Assembly: GCA_963801985.1 (NCBI GenBank)
Contig: CAWDGV010000006.1
Location: forward strand, 186,001-250,000
Direction: 5' to 3'
Source: JABDQZ01 sp963801985
GTDB taxonomy: Bacteria; Pseudomonadota; Gammaproteobacteria; Chromatiales; Chromatiaceae
Length of the DNA stretch: 64,000 nt
The translations under genes and the position numbers were made by a program. Below the pieces are notes generated by a model. That model was not told the origin of the DNA. It made no database searches and saw only the letters and a program-made list of their open reading frames with translations. Positions 44,033-53,582 of this stretch are shown in pieces (positions within the stretch are counted from its first letter, which is position 1; every line of letters starts with the position of its first letter).

Positions 44033-44935
44033 ATGCAATTATTAATCAGCTGCCCAAACTGCCATACCAGTTACAAGATTGACGAGGATCAGATCAAAAA
44101 ATCTGACGGCCAGGCTCGCTGCTATCAGTGCAACAATGTTTTCAATGCAATACTCCATTCCCAGCCGATTACCGATGAAGGCAACGTTGATCACCTGAAC
44201 CTGCCCAATAGCGCCGACCTTTATGAACAGCAATCAGAACCTTTAAACAGTGCACAACTGGATGACCTTACTGACCGCGAATTAAGCAGTCTTTTTGTAC
44301 CTGAACAAAATTCGGAAATACTGACCGGACCTGATGATGCTTCACTGCAGGATTCAAGCATTCTACTTCCGGAAGATCTGCTTGATATAGACAATGACAA
44401 ACTCGCTTCTATTGAACCGCTCAGCCAGGACAGCACAAAGCCAACTGAAGCCAGGCAATACTCTGCAATCGGCACTTTGCTCTGGAGCCTGTCCATTCTC
44501 GCATTGCTTGTTGTCTTTCTGGCCCAGGTGGGATGGATATACCGCCAGCAGCTGCTAGCCAATCCCGAAGCACGCCAGATCATTGAGGCAGCCTGCCAGC
44601 ACGTTACCTGCGATCTGCCACCCCGGCGCGCACCACAGGCATTTGAAATCATTGAACGGCACGTCAGCATTCACCCGGAAGTCAAAGGCATACTCAGCTT
44701 AAGCATACTGTTTGCTAACCAGGCCGATTTTGCCCAGCAGGCACCGGGTATCACTTTAAGCCTGTTCGACGCCCAACAGCAGTTAATAGCCCGCCGCAGC
44801 TTCAGTTACAAGGATTATATGCAGGACATTTCTCGCAAAGCACCTGTCTTTGCTGCTGGCCAGGTACAAAAAGTATTTCTCAACTTGGAAGATCCCGGTC
44901 CCGACGTCGTCGGATTCGAGTTTAATTTTTTCTGA
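44033..44935 (+). CDS. Zinc-ribbon and DUF3426 membrane protein
   Basis: The protein has 300 residues. The N-terminal zinc ribbon (CPNCHTSYKID...CYQCNNVF, the MJ0042-type finger with two CxxC pairs) is followed by a long acidic, low-complexity stretch (about 50-145), one membrane helix (about 150-170) and a C-terminal DUF3426 domain (about 175-300). Proteins of this layout commonly sit between prmA and dusB in gamma- and betaproteobacteria. Function unknown. The finger would be cytoplasmic and DUF3426 periplasmic. A GTG directly before the ATG (44030) could also start it. Confidence 0.9.
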   Translation: MQLLISCPNCHTSYKIDEDQIKKSDGQARCYQCNNVFNAILHSQPITDEGNVDHLNLPNSADLYEQQSEPLNSAQLDDLTDRELSSLFVPEQNSEILTGPDDASLQDSSILLPEDLLDIDNDKLASIEPLSQDSTKPTEARQYSAIGTLLWSLSILALLVVFLAQVGWIYRQQLLANPEARQIIEAACQHVTCDLPPRRAPQAFEIIERHVSIHPEVKGILSLSILFANQADFAQQAPGITLSLFDAQQQLIARRSFSYKDYMQDISRKAPVFAAGQVQKVFLNLEDPGPDVVGFEFNFF

Positions 44936-45019
44936 CCAGAAAAACTTTCTGACAGGATTTCTGCTAGAATCCGCAACCCGTTTCAGATAGTTTAATCACA
45001 ACATCAGGAAATCCGCTAG

Positions 45020-46006
45020 ATGCAAATCGGGCCATATCAACTAAAAAATAACCTGGTACTTGCCCCCATGGCCGGTGTTACCGACCTGCCATTCCGCCAG
45101 CTATGCCGCAACATGGGAGCTGGCCTGGCCGTTTCTGAGATGGTGACCTCTGACGCCTCCTTGCGAGGTTCAAAAAAAACCGTCCTCAGACTTGACCATA
45201 CGGATGAACCAGGGCCGGTCTCGGTACAGATAGTCGGCGCTGACCCCACTGCCCTGGCCGAAGCCGCCAGGGCCAATATTGATCATGGCGCACAAATTAT
45301 TGATATCAATATGGGTTGCCCCGCAAAAAAAGTCTGCAAAGTTGCTGCTGGCTCAGCCTTGATGCAGGATGTAAAACTGGTAACACGCATTCTTGAAACT
45401 GTAGTTAATGCCGTTGATGTCCCGGTTACTTTAAAAATGCGCACCGGCTGGAACACAGAAAATAAAAACGCGCCGGAAATTGCCCGCATCGCCGAACAAT
45501 GCGGCATCCAGGCCCTCGCTATCCATGGCAGAACACGTGCCTGCGGTTATAGCGGAGAAGCTGAATACCAGGTAATCCGGGAAGTAAAATCACAGATTAA
45601 AATTCCCCTGTTTGCCAACGGTGACATCAACAGCCCGGAGAAAGCGGCACAGGTTCTGCATATGACAGGCGCAGATGGTGTCATGATAGGCCGTGCAGCC
45701 CAGGGCCAACCCTGGCTGTTCCGTGAAATTGATCACTATTTAAAAACCGGTGAAAAACTTTCGTCACCGAATGTAACTCAAATCAAAGAAATTTTGCTAA
45801 AACATCTGGACAATCTATATACATTTTATGGAGAATATCTGGGTGTACGAATTGCCCGAAAACATATTGGCTGGTATAGCAAAACTCAACCAGGCAGCGC
45901 GGCATTCAGAAAAATTATAAATCAGGCTGAAACGCCAGAATTACAAAAGACGCTCATAGAAGCGCACTTTGAAAATTTACAAACCAAAAGGGGATTAGCT
46001 GCATGA
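45020..46006 (+). CDS. dusB: tRNA-dihydrouridine synthase B
   Basis: The protein has 328 residues. It is an FMN-dependent TIM barrel that reduces uridines in the tRNA D-loop. Conserved parts are LAPMAGVTDLPFRQLCR, the catalytic-Cys segment INMGCPAKKVCKV, the IHGRTRACGYSG block and the FMN phosphate-binding GADGVMIGRAAQGQPW. A TAGAAT -10-like hexamer lies about 55 bp upstream. It overlaps fis by 4 bp, the conserved dusB-fis operon in which fis lies downstream and is translated from the shared message. Confidence 0.97.
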   Translation: MQIGPYQLKNNLVLAPMAGVTDLPFRQLCRNMGAGLAVSEMVTSDASLRGSKKTVLRLDHTDEPGPVSVQIVGADPTALAEAARANIDHGAQIIDINMGCPAKKVCKVAAGSALMQDVKLVTRILETVVNAVDVPVTLKMRTGWNTENKNAPEIARIAEQCGIQALAIHGRTRACGYSGEAEYQVIREVKSQIKIPLFANGDINSPEKAAQVLHMTGADGVMIGRAAQGQPWLFREIDHYLKTGEKLSSPNVTQIKEILLKHLDNLYTFYGEYLGVRIARKHIGWYSKTQPGSAAFRKIINQAETPELQKTLIEAHFENLQTKRGLAA

Positions 46007-46293
46007 CGCTAGAAGCATCACAGCATGAGGGATTATTGGATCATTTTGTTGCACAACAGGCTGCACGTGAACCATTAAGGGACTGCGTCCGGGAAGCACT
46101 CGAACATTATTTTGACCAGATGAGTGATCATGACATCACAGGACTTTACCAGATGGTTTTATCTGAAACAGAACACCCTTTACTGGAAACAGTAATGCTG
46201 CAAACTCGTGGAAACCAAAGTAAGGCAGCACAGATGCTTGGTATCAGCCGCAGTACATTGCGCAAAAAACTGGCTCAATACGATCTCGATTAA
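46003..46293 (+). CDS. fis: DNA-binding nucleoid protein Fis
   Basis: The protein has 96 residues, close to the E. coli 98. The C-terminal helix-turn-helix GNQSKAAQMLGISRSTLRKKLAQYDLD is almost the family consensus. Fis is a dimeric nucleoid protein that bends DNA, activates rRNA promoters in fast growth and assists site-specific recombinases. The start overlaps the dusB stop (ATGA). A strong terminator follows 28 bp after its stop. Confidence 0.97.
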   Translation: MTLEASQHEGLLDHFVAQQAAREPLRDCVREALEHYFDQMSDHDITGLYQMVLSETEHPLLETVMLQTRGNQSKAAQMLGISRSTLRKKLAQYDLD

Positions 46294-46320
46294 ACCCGAT
46301 CCATAACAGGATCATCTCTG

Positions 46321-46344
46321 AAACGGCCGGCAGGCCGTTTTTTT
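46321..46344 (+). terminator. Rho-independent terminator of dusB-fis
   Basis: AAACGGCC-GGCA-GGCCGTTT is a perfect 8-bp stem followed directly by four more T (seven T in a row overall). It ends the dusB-fis transcript 19 bp before purH. Confidence 0.92.
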
Positions 46345-46362
46345 ACTCAGCAGGAATTTAAA

Positions 46363-47919
46363 ATGGCTATTACACGTGCATTAATCAGTGTATCTGATAA
46401 AACCGGCATCACCGAGTTTGCCCAGTCACTTCATGAACAGGGCATTGAAATTTTATCAACCGGCGGCACTGCAAAACTATTGGCTGAAAATAAAATTCCG
46501 GTCATAGAAGTCAGTGATTACACCGGTTTTCCTGAAATGATGGATGGCCGCGTCAAAACCCTGCATCCAAAAATTCATGGTGGAATCCTGGGGCGACGGG
46601 GCACGGATGATAGCGTCATGCAACAACACGAGATCGGCCCTATCGACCTGATTGTCGTCAATCTGTATCCCTTCGAGCAAACAGTTGCCAACCCGGATTG
46701 CGACCTGCCAACCGCAATTGAAAACATTGATATCGGTGGTCCGACAATGTTAAGGGCTGCAGCAAAAAATCACGCTGACGTTACTGTCGTGGTCGATGCT
46801 GCTGACTATGCCCGCGTACTGGCAGAGATGGCTGAAAATGACAATACGGTTTCTGCTGCAACCCGCTTTGATCTTGCCGTAAAGACCTTTGAACATACCT
46901 CCAGTTACGATGGCGCCATTGCCAACTATTTAGGCGCCAGACTTGGCGCAGAAACAGCTGATTTCCCCCGCACAATCAACCTGCAGTTCAAGCAGGTGCA
47001 GACCATGCGCTATGGCGAGAACCCGCATCAGCAGGCTGCTTTTTTCGTGGAAGACAATATCAAGGAAGCCAGCATCTCAACGGCAAGACAAATACAGGGA
47101 AAGGAACTTTCCTTTAACAACATTGGCGACACTGATGCTGCACTGGAATGTGTCAAGCAGTTCGACTACGGTCCGGCCTGCGTCATCGTGAAGCACGCTA
47201 ATCCCTGTGGCGTTGCCTATGGCGAGACATTACTGGAGGCTTATGACCGGGCCTATGCAACCGACCCTGAATCTGCTTTTGGCGGCATTATTGCATTTAA
47301 CCAGGGACTGGATGGAGAAACCGCGCAGGCCATTGTTGACCGTCAGTTTGTTGAAGTGATTATCGCTCCGACCATCTCGGATGCAGCCATTGAAGTGGTC
47401 AGCAGCAAGAAAAATGTGCGCCTGCTTAGCTGTGGCCAATGGCCTGAAACACCCGGACAACGCCTGGATTACAAGCGCGTCAATGGCGGCCTGCTGGTTC
47501 AGGATTCAGACCTGCTGCTAACCAATGACATCAAGGTTGTTACCGAACGCGAACCAACCGCGCAGGAAATGAATGACCTGATGTTCAGTTGGCGCGTTGC
47601 CAAGTTTGTTAAATCAAACGCTATTGTCTATGGCAAAAACAACATGACTATTGGCGTTGGCGCAGGCCAGATGAGCCGGATAAATTCAGCCCGTATCGCA
47701 GGCATTAAAGCTGAACATGCCGGTCTTGAAGTAAAAGGCTCAGTGATGGCTTCTGATGCCTTCTTCCCGTTCCGCGATGGTATCGACAGCGCGGCTGAAG
47801 CCGGTATTGTCGCCGTGATTCAGCCTGGTGGCTCAATGCGTGACGATGAGGTAATTGCTGCAGCCAATGAACATGGCATGGCAATGGTGTTTACAGGCAT
47901 GCGTCATTTCAGACACTAG
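46363..47919 (+). CDS. purH: Bifunctional AICAR transformylase / IMP cyclohydrolase
   Basis: The protein has 518 residues. It performs the last two steps of purine synthesis. The N-terminal MGS-like cyclohydrolase domain has SVSDKTGI, STGGTAKLL and DGRVKTLHPKIHGG (about 1-150). The C-terminal transformylase domain has the RYGENPHQQAAFF block and a KHANPCG active-site segment. It ends at the usual GMRHFRH. AGGAA lies upstream of the ATG. purD follows 13 bp after the stop, so the two form a purHD operon. Confidence 0.98.
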   Translation: MAITRALISVSDKTGITEFAQSLHEQGIEILSTGGTAKLLAENKIPVIEVSDYTGFPEMMDGRVKTLHPKIHGGILGRRGTDDSVMQQHEIGPIDLIVVNLYPFEQTVANPDCDLPTAIENIDIGGPTMLRAAAKNHADVTVVVDAADYARVLAEMAENDNTVSAATRFDLAVKTFEHTSSYDGAIANYLGARLGAETADFPRTINLQFKQVQTMRYGENPHQQAAFFVEDNIKEASISTARQIQGKELSFNNIGDTDAALECVKQFDYGPACVIVKHANPCGVAYGETLLEAYDRAYATDPESAFGGIIAFNQGLDGETAQAIVDRQFVEVIIAPTISDAAIEVVSSKKNVRLLSCGQWPETPGQRLDYKRVNGGLLVQDSDLLLTNDIKVVTEREPTAQEMNDLMFSWRVAKFVKSNAIVYGKNNMTIGVGAGQMSRINSARIAGIKAEHAGLEVKGSVMASDAFFPFRDGIDSAAEAGIVAVIQPGGSMRDDEVIAAANEHGMAMVFTGMRHFRH

Positions 47920-47932
47920 GCGGGACTCCAGC

Positions 47933-49234
47933 ATGAATATTTTAGTTATAGGCAATGGCGGGCGTGAACACGCTTTGGCCTGGAAGGCCGCCCAGTCAGA
48001 ACTGGCTGACAAGGTTTTTGTCGCACCCGGCAATGCCGGTACCGCCCTGGAAGCCGGGCTGGCAAATGTTGATATCAATGTCAATGATAATGAAGCCCTG
48101 GTGGCCTTTGCCAAAGACAATAATGTCGAACTGACGATTGTCGGCCCGGAAGCCCCGCTGGTAAATGGCGTAGTGGATGCTTTTACCGATGCAGGACTTA
48201 AATGCTTTGGACCTTCTGCAGGCGCCGCACAACTGGAAGGCTCCAAAGCCTTCACCAAGGATTTCCTGGCTCGCCATAAAATTCCGACCGCAGATTACGG
48301 TAATTTTACTGACCTGGACGAAGCGCTGGCCTACCTGCAGGACAAAGGCGCCCCTATTGTTGTCAAGGCCGACGGACTGGCGGCTGGTAAGGGAGTGATT
48401 GTTGCAGAAACACTTGATCAGGCAGAAGCTGCAGTGCGCGACATGCTTTCTGGCAATGCATTTGGCGACGCCGGTCATCGCGTGGTTATTGAAGAATTTC
48501 TGGACGGCGAAGAAGCCAGCTTCATTGTCATGGCTGACGGAAAAAATGTCTTACCCATGGCCACCAGCCAGGACCACAAACGTGTTGGTGAAGCTGATAC
48601 CGGCTTAAATACCGGTGGTATGGGCGCTTATTCTCCCGCCCCCGTTGTGACTGACACAGTTTACCAGCGCATCATGAAAGAGGTTATTTACCCTACGGTA
48701 AATGGCATGGCTGCAGAAGGACTGCCCTATACCGGTTTTCTTTATGCCGGCCTGATGATCATGCCTGATGGCACACCCAGGGTCATTGAGTACAACTGCC
48801 GGTTTGGTGACCCGGAAACACAGCCTATCATGCTGCGTTTGCGTTCTGACCTTGTTCAACATTGCCTTGCAGCAATCGATGCCACACTGGACCAGGAAAC
48901 CATCTCCTGGGATGACCGACCCTCACTTGGCGTTGTTCTTGCTGCTGGCGGCTACCCTGGGAGTTATGAATCCGGCCTTCCCATCAGTGGCCTTGATACC
49001 GCCCAGGAAACTGGCGAAGCAAAAATTTTCCATGCCGGAACCGCAATCCGGGATGATCAGGTTGTCACCACTGGCGGACGCGTGCTTTGCGCTACCGCTT
49101 TAGGAAATACCGTCACCGAAGCTCAGCAGAACGCCTATGCCCTCGCCCGCAAAATCCAATGGCCTGGTATGTTTTATCGGAATGATATCGGCTACCGCGC
49201 TGTTAAACGCGAACAGAATAATTCAGCCAACTGA
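47933..49234 (+). CDS. purD: Phosphoribosylamine-glycine ligase
   Basis: The protein has 433 residues. It joins glycine to phosphoribosylamine with ATP in the second step of purine synthesis. It begins MNILVIGNGGREHALAWK, carries the ATP-grasp segments GPSAGAAQLEGSKAFTKDF and KADGLAAGKGVIVAET, and the IEYNCRFGDPETQ metal-binding block. The frame extends upstream to 47855 inside purH, but the family start and an AGGCGGGA site fix the ATG at 47933. Confidence 0.98.
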   Translation: MNILVIGNGGREHALAWKAAQSELADKVFVAPGNAGTALEAGLANVDINVNDNEALVAFAKDNNVELTIVGPEAPLVNGVVDAFTDAGLKCFGPSAGAAQLEGSKAFTKDFLARHKIPTADYGNFTDLDEALAYLQDKGAPIVVKADGLAAGKGVIVAETLDQAEAAVRDMLSGNAFGDAGHRVVIEEFLDGEEASFIVMADGKNVLPMATSQDHKRVGEADTGLNTGGMGAYSPAPVVTDTVYQRIMKEVIYPTVNGMAAEGLPYTGFLYAGLMIMPDGTPRVIEYNCRFGDPETQPIMLRLRSDLVQHCLAAIDATLDQETISWDDRPSLGVVLAAGGYPGSYESGLPISGLDTAQETGEAKIFHAGTAIRDDQVVTTGGRVLCATALGNTVTEAQQNAYALARKIQWPGMFYRNDIGYRAVKREQNNSAN

Positions 49235-49239
49235 CATTC

Positions 49240-49632
49240 ATGTTCAAATACCAGGTCAGTCGCTGTAATGAAATCGGTTTCAAATTACTGCTATTGATCG
49301 CGTTCATGCTTGTCACCTGGCAGGCGCTTTCGCCTTTACCCATGGAGCAGGTTCAAAATTTTAATGACAAGCTTGGGCATTTACTGGTTTTTTTCCTGCT
49401 CGCCGCAATTACGGATCACGCTTACCCGACTACCGGTTTCACGCTTAAAAAAGCCGGTTACCTGATGCTATATGGCATCGCTATCGAATGCATACAGCAC
49501 TTCATCCCCAACCGCAGCTTTTCTTTTCTGGATATGCTGGCCGATGTTGGCGGCCTTTTCATTTTCTGGCTGTTGGCGACTTATGTATTAATAAGAGAAC
49601 CTACGCCGGTTAAAAAAACAGCTCTCAGCTGA
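49240..49632 (+). CDS. VanZ-like family membrane protein
   Basis: The protein has 130 residues with four hydrophobic segments. The block NFNDKLGHLLVFFLLAAITDHAY and the later GIAIECIQHFIPNRSFSFLDMLADVGG match the VanZ-like family (DKxxH...E.QxF.P.R..s..D...N). VanZ itself gives low-level teicoplanin resistance. Most chromosomal members have no known role, so resistance should not be assumed. It begins 5 bp after purD. Confidence 0.85.
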   Translation: MFKYQVSRCNEIGFKLLLLIAFMLVTWQALSPLPMEQVQNFNDKLGHLLVFFLLAAITDHAYPTTGFTLKKAGYLMLYGIAIECIQHFIPNRSFSFLDMLADVGGLFIFWLLATYVLIREPTPVKKTALS

Positions 49633-49719
49633 TATCTATTTACTTGCTTTTTGTCAGCTTACCTTCTAAAAATTTGTGGCTATACTTTCAGGACTTACAT
49701 CCTGTTTAAGTGCGATGAA

Positions 49720-50355
49720 ATGAACTGGCTTTTCAAAAAGACCCAACTGCCTTCAGCTGAGAACGCCCTCCCCGGACGTAATGAGAAGATGCCAGTGCCC
49801 GACAAGCACTTTGTCAAACAAACACCTCTTTCCCCGCCATTTCCAGAAGGTTTGCAGCTGGCCCTGTTTGGCCTTGGTTGTTTCTGGGGCGCAGAAAGAA
49901 AATTCTGGCTTCTGGACGGCGTTTATTCGACAGCGGTTGGGTATGCCGCAGGTTTCACACCAAACCCCACGTACGAGGAAGTCTGTACCGGCATGACAGG
50001 GCACAATGAAGTCGTTTTAGTCATTTTTGACCCTCTCCTCGTTTCGTATAGCCAATTACTCAAAACCTTCTGGGAGTCCCACAACCCTACCCAGGGCATG
50101 CAGCAGGGTAATGATATCGGCACACAATACCGTTCGGGCATTTATACTTTTAATAATGAACAATCACGCCAGGCTGATATTTCACGTGACCACTACCAAC
50201 GTGTTTTAAAAGCTGCTGGAAAAAGCGCCATTACCACTGAAATCCTGCCCGCTCCTGAATTTTATTACGCCGAGTCCTATCATCAGCAATACCTGGCTAA
50301 AAACCCGAAAGGCTACTGCGGACTTGGCGGGACCGGCATTAGCTTTCCAGATTAA
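49720..50355 (+). CDS. msrA: Peptide methionine sulfoxide reductase A
   Basis: The protein has 211 residues (E. coli 212). MsrA reduces the S-epimer of methionine sulfoxide in proteins. The catalytic motif is GLGCFWGAER (Cys about 55), followed by YSTAVGYAAGFTPNPTYEEVCTG, GHNEVV and the YYAESYHQQYL block. A resolving Cys lies near the end (GYCGLGG). The frame is open upstream to 49651, but MNWLFKKTQLPS is the natural start. A terminal-repeat element begins 6 bp after its stop. Confidence 0.97.
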   Translation: MNWLFKKTQLPSAENALPGRNEKMPVPDKHFVKQTPLSPPFPEGLQLALFGLGCFWGAERKFWLLDGVYSTAVGYAAGFTPNPTYEEVCTGMTGHNEVVLVIFDPLLVSYSQLLKTFWESHNPTQGMQQGNDIGTQYRSGIYTFNNEQSRQADISRDHYQRVLKAAGKSAITTEILPAPEFYYAESYHQQYLAKNPKGYCGLGGTGISFPD

Positions 50356-50360
50356 TTTCC

Positions 50361-50602
50361 ACCACAAAGAACACAAAGTGCACGAAAGTTATTTTGCCTG
50401 GATAGCGTAAGCCAATTGTAAAACTTGAAGGTGAATTCTGCTTACAAGGTTATTCCTGGTTTTTATTATTTACGAGATATCAGGTTTAATTAAATTCCTA
50501 CATGGTTTCTGGGATAAAACTCTTAGCGATTATGACTGAGGGAAAGATTGCAGCAGCTTTACCAATCATGAAATAACTAATGTGCTTAGTGTCCTTTGTG
50601 GT
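50361..50602. repeat. 9-mer terminal-inverted-repeat element, copy 1 (after msrA)
   Basis: The left end is three tandem 9-mers, ACCACAAAG, AACACAAAG and TGCACGAAA (50361-50387). The right end is CTTAGTGTC and CTTTGTGGT (50585-50602) followed by GAAAA, the reverse complement of the same units; the third unit is degenerate. The core of about 195 bp has no ORF. Related elements follow ttcA and holA. It starts 6 bp after the msrA stop and ends 10 bp before the terminator of the convergent RND gene. Confidence 0.7.
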
Positions 50603-50611
50603 GAAAATTCC

Positions 50612-50637
50612 AAAAAAAACGGCCCTTTCGGGCCGTT
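50612..50637 (-). terminator. Rho-independent terminator of the RND transporter gene
   Basis: On the minus strand AACGGCCC-GAAA-GGGCCGTT is a perfect 8-bp stem with a tetraloop, followed by a run of T (eight in all including the stem end). It lies 24 bp past the stop of the RND gene. Confidence 0.95.
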
Positions 50638-50660
50638 CAAGTTTCTAAAGTATTGTTATT

Positions 50661-53420
50661 TTACTTGTAATCCTGAAAAACATATTTTGGTTTAAACCAT
50701 TTGACCATCAACGGTATCAGCATCAAGGCTGTAAATACGTCAATAATCAGGGCTTCACCGATATACATACTCAATCCCCAGGTATTTGCCAGGTCGGTAC
50801 CAACCAATGGAATGAAGCTACCCAGTAACACGACAATCGAGATAATAACCGCTGAACCGGTCGTGTTCTGCGTATTTCTTAATGCCTGCAACCAGTTACC
50901 ACCGGTATTAGCCATTTCCTCACGCAGTCTTGAGATCATGTAAATCCCGTAATCGACCCCCAGACCCATGGCGATACTTAATGTCACCAGCAAATGGAAA
51001 GCCAGGTTACCCGACCAGTTCTCGACTGTGGTGAAATAACCACCCAGCCCATACTGGGCAAACAGGGTAATAAACAGCGTCAGGGTCAACATTCCTGCGA
51101 TCAGGAATGAACGGAACATCAGCGCTGTAATAATGAAAATGGCCAATGCAGTCTGTAAAGGACTTACCAGCCAGTTATCCATGGCCACTTCACGGGTCGC
51201 CTCGGTTGCCCCCAGGAAACCACCAACTGCGGGTCGGGTATATTCCGGACTACCTTCTACCGACAACTCATTGGTATCACCTGACAGGTCATCAACCGGA
51301 CCGGAACGTAATCCAAAATGAACCTTGGAAAAGCCCTTGTCGTTCTTGTGCTCTTCAATGTAATCCATGATATCCATGGTGACCTGGTGAGTCTCAACTG
51401 GGTCCATGGTATTAATGAAGCCCAGAATGACACCTTCGTTCCAGTCAGAAACACGGACAAATGAATCCATATCGCCATCAGACACCATCAGTTCCAGCAG
51501 GCCGTTATACAACTGCACCATTCCCGTTGGATCCCGGTCATCTTCAGGATCGATTGCACGCAGATGTTCTTCAGTTGGAATAGCCAGGTCTCTTATGTTT
51601 GGCTGAGTCCCTGGTTCGGCGGCCAACAGCATATGCACCAGTCGAATATACTGAACGTAGGAACCGGTATAACCAATCATAGGATGGGAACGCATCCAGT
51701 TTTCCATGGCTTCAATATCTGCCATGACATCGACATCATTGAAAATACCCTGGGCACCCATTTCATCCGGATCCCAGCAGCCTGGCGGTAGCAGGTTGCC
51801 TTCATCATCTTCATCCATACAACCTGGCTTGGTAGGTTCTTTACCTCGTACCGGAATGTTTACCGAAATTACACCCGGCATGATTTCGTTCAGACGGTTC
51901 AAATGCTGAATGGTTGTTGAGCTACCCTTGAAAGCCGCACGCGGATAGTTAATACCTTTTTCCACGCCAGGCATGATGTCAAATTCATCCTGAATACGCG
52001 CCACTTCCGGATCACTCCGGCCGGCTTCACCCGCCATGACGGCACTGACGCCGCGTACAATTTCTGTGTAATGCACGGATACTGCCATTACACCGATAAT
52101 CAACACAATGGGTACCCACTTACCCGGACCGGTAATCATACGGGTAATAAATCCACCCACATTTTCTTCCCAGGCATGCCCCTCATGACTGCCCTTGACG
52201 ATATTGGGCGGCATCTTGGTCATCAGTATCGGGATCAGCGTTGTTGTGGTAAACAACAGGGTCAACATGCCGTACATACCGAAATAGGCATAAGCTTTGT
52301 AGAAAGAAATATCGACAGTTGCCAAAGTAGCGAAGCCGACCATATCAGTCACAATCGACAAGGTCGCCGGAACAATGGTTGCCGCAATTGCGACAAAGGC
52401 CGCCTGCTCTGGATCACCGGTCTCTTCCTGGGCCTGCAAATATCGTCGTGTCACCTGCACCGAGTGCCCGATACCAATGGCGAGCAACAGCATCGGCGTC
52501 AGTACCATCATGGTAGTCAGCTTGAAGGCAGTGAATCCCATCAGACCAAGAGTAAAGGTAATAGTCATACCTACACCAATCAACGGGAACAATGCACCAC
52601 GCCAGTTTTTAAATTCAAACCACAAGACTGCAATAACAATTGCAATCGAGATCGTGAACAACCACCAGCGATCAACCAGGTCTTTCAACATGCCGGCCAG
52701 GAAGTAAGGTTCGCCCGCAATCAGGAATTCGAAACGGTCATCTTCGCCGTATTCCTCTGCCATTTGACGGACCTCTCGCACCCATGGCAGGTAAATTTCT
52801 TTTACGCCGTCATCATAGTCACCAATGATGTATGCCGCCTTAGCAACACAATTTGGCTCATCATAATCCTCGTATTTACACAGGTTGCCATTTTCGTCTT
52901 CCATGGACACCAGCATTGGCGCCATGACAGGATTGGTTTTAATCCCTTCTTTAAGGAAAGCCAGCTGTTCCGCAGCTTCTTCAGGGTCTTCACTGATACC
53001 TTCTGTCGGAATCAGTCGCTTGAATACCAGGCCATTTTCATCAGCCCCCATGTACTTGATTTTCTGTGCTGCAATATCAATAAAGTTGTATGTGCGCGCA
53101 TTAGGTAAAGCTTCCAGCTTGTCGTGAACTTCTTTTACCTTGTTGATAAACCAGGGTTTGTAGATGTCACCATCCTTAACCCGCATGGCAACAACCATTA
53201 TGTTACCCATACCAAAATTATGCTCGGCATACAGGTTGGTCGCGACATAACGGTTGGTTGGCGGCAGGAGCGTATCCGGATCATTTCGAACATCCAGGTT
53301 TGGAACCTGCAATGCAGACCAGACAGTGCCTACCAGCAATACTAAAATAATCCACCAGCGATATTTCAGCACAAAACGTGCATATTTAGCTGATGCAGTG
53401 TTCTCATTTATGGTTGTCAT
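50661..53420 (-). CDS. MMPL/RND-superfamily transporter
   Basis: The protein has 919 residues with the two-fold RND layout: one helix (about 20-38), a large periplasmic loop (about 40-250), five or six helices (about 255-430), a second large loop (about 460-735) and a final helix block. The second half holds the GLGVDYGIYMISRLREE segment, and the first half AIGIGHSVQVTRRYL, equivalent helix-4 segments of the MMPL/HpnN type; the Asp in GVDYG fits the proton relay. No fusion-protein partner is adjacent. Upstream on the same strand are a DUF1302 protein and a LolA-like protein, a set that suggests lipid or hydrophobic-compound traffic in the envelope. Cargo unknown. Confidence 0.92.
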   Translation of the reverse strand: MTTINENTASAKYARFVLKYRWWIILVLLVGTVWSALQVPNLDVRNDPDTLLPPTNRYVATNLYAEHNFGMGNIMVVAMRVKDGDIYKPWFINKVKEVHDKLEALPNARTYNFIDIAAQKIKYMGADENGLVFKRLIPTEGISEDPEEAAEQLAFLKEGIKTNPVMAPMLVSMEDENGNLCKYEDYDEPNCVAKAAYIIGDYDDGVKEIYLPWVREVRQMAEEYGEDDRFEFLIAGEPYFLAGMLKDLVDRWWLFTISIAIVIAVLWFEFKNWRGALFPLIGVGMTITFTLGLMGFTAFKLTTMMVLTPMLLLAIGIGHSVQVTRRYLQAQEETGDPEQAAFVAIAATIVPATLSIVTDMVGFATLATVDISFYKAYAYFGMYGMLTLLFTTTTLIPILMTKMPPNIVKGSHEGHAWEENVGGFITRMITGPGKWVPIVLIIGVMAVSVHYTEIVRGVSAVMAGEAGRSDPEVARIQDEFDIMPGVEKGINYPRAAFKGSSTTIQHLNRLNEIMPGVISVNIPVRGKEPTKPGCMDEDDEGNLLPPGCWDPDEMGAQGIFNDVDVMADIEAMENWMRSHPMIGYTGSYVQYIRLVHMLLAAEPGTQPNIRDLAIPTEEHLRAIDPEDDRDPTGMVQLYNGLLELMVSDGDMDSFVRVSDWNEGVILGFINTMDPVETHQVTMDIMDYIEEHKNDKGFSKVHFGLRSGPVDDLSGDTNELSVEGSPEYTRPAVGGFLGATEATREVAMDNWLVSPLQTALAIFIITALMFRSFLIAGMLTLTLFITLFAQYGLGGYFTTVENWSGNLAFHLLVTLSIAMGLGVDYGIYMISRLREEMANTGGNWLQALRNTQNTTGSAVIISIVVLLGSFIPLVGTDLANTWGLSMYIGEALIIDVFTALMLIPLMVKWFKPKYVFQDYK

Positions 53421-53470
53421 GAGCGCCTCTTGAAAAAGAATCTATCCAATAAATGGAGTATAGTTGTTGC

Positions 53471-53516
53471 AAATAAAAAGACGGGCTCCGGTTATTATTT
53501 TTATTCCGGTAGCCCG
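53471..53516 (-). terminator. Rho-independent terminator of the DUF1302 gene
   Basis: On the minus strand CGGGCTACCGG and CCGGAGCCCG pair over 10 bp with one bulge around a 14-nt AT-rich loop, followed by TCTTTTTATTT. It separates the DUF1302 gene from the RND gene, so the latter needs read-through or its own promoter in the 60 bp that follow. A weaker hairpin GGATTCGG/CCGAGTCC lies just before it (about 53532-53559). Confidence 0.8.
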
Positions 53517-53582
53517 CCTGAAAACTCCCTTTAGGATTCGGCCTGTTTTTTGACCGAGTCCCTCCCCATCATTATTTTTTTA

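Noticed and set aside
50403..50580. Possible remnant transposase in the core of the longest terminal-repeat element
   Set aside because: I found no open frame of useful length or conserved transposase residues in either direction, so I treat the element as non-coding.
52071..53108. A 345-codon open frame antisense to the RND gene
   Set aside because: It is entirely within the RND coding sequence, His/Gln-rich and unlike any family. It mirrors the codon bias of the real gene.
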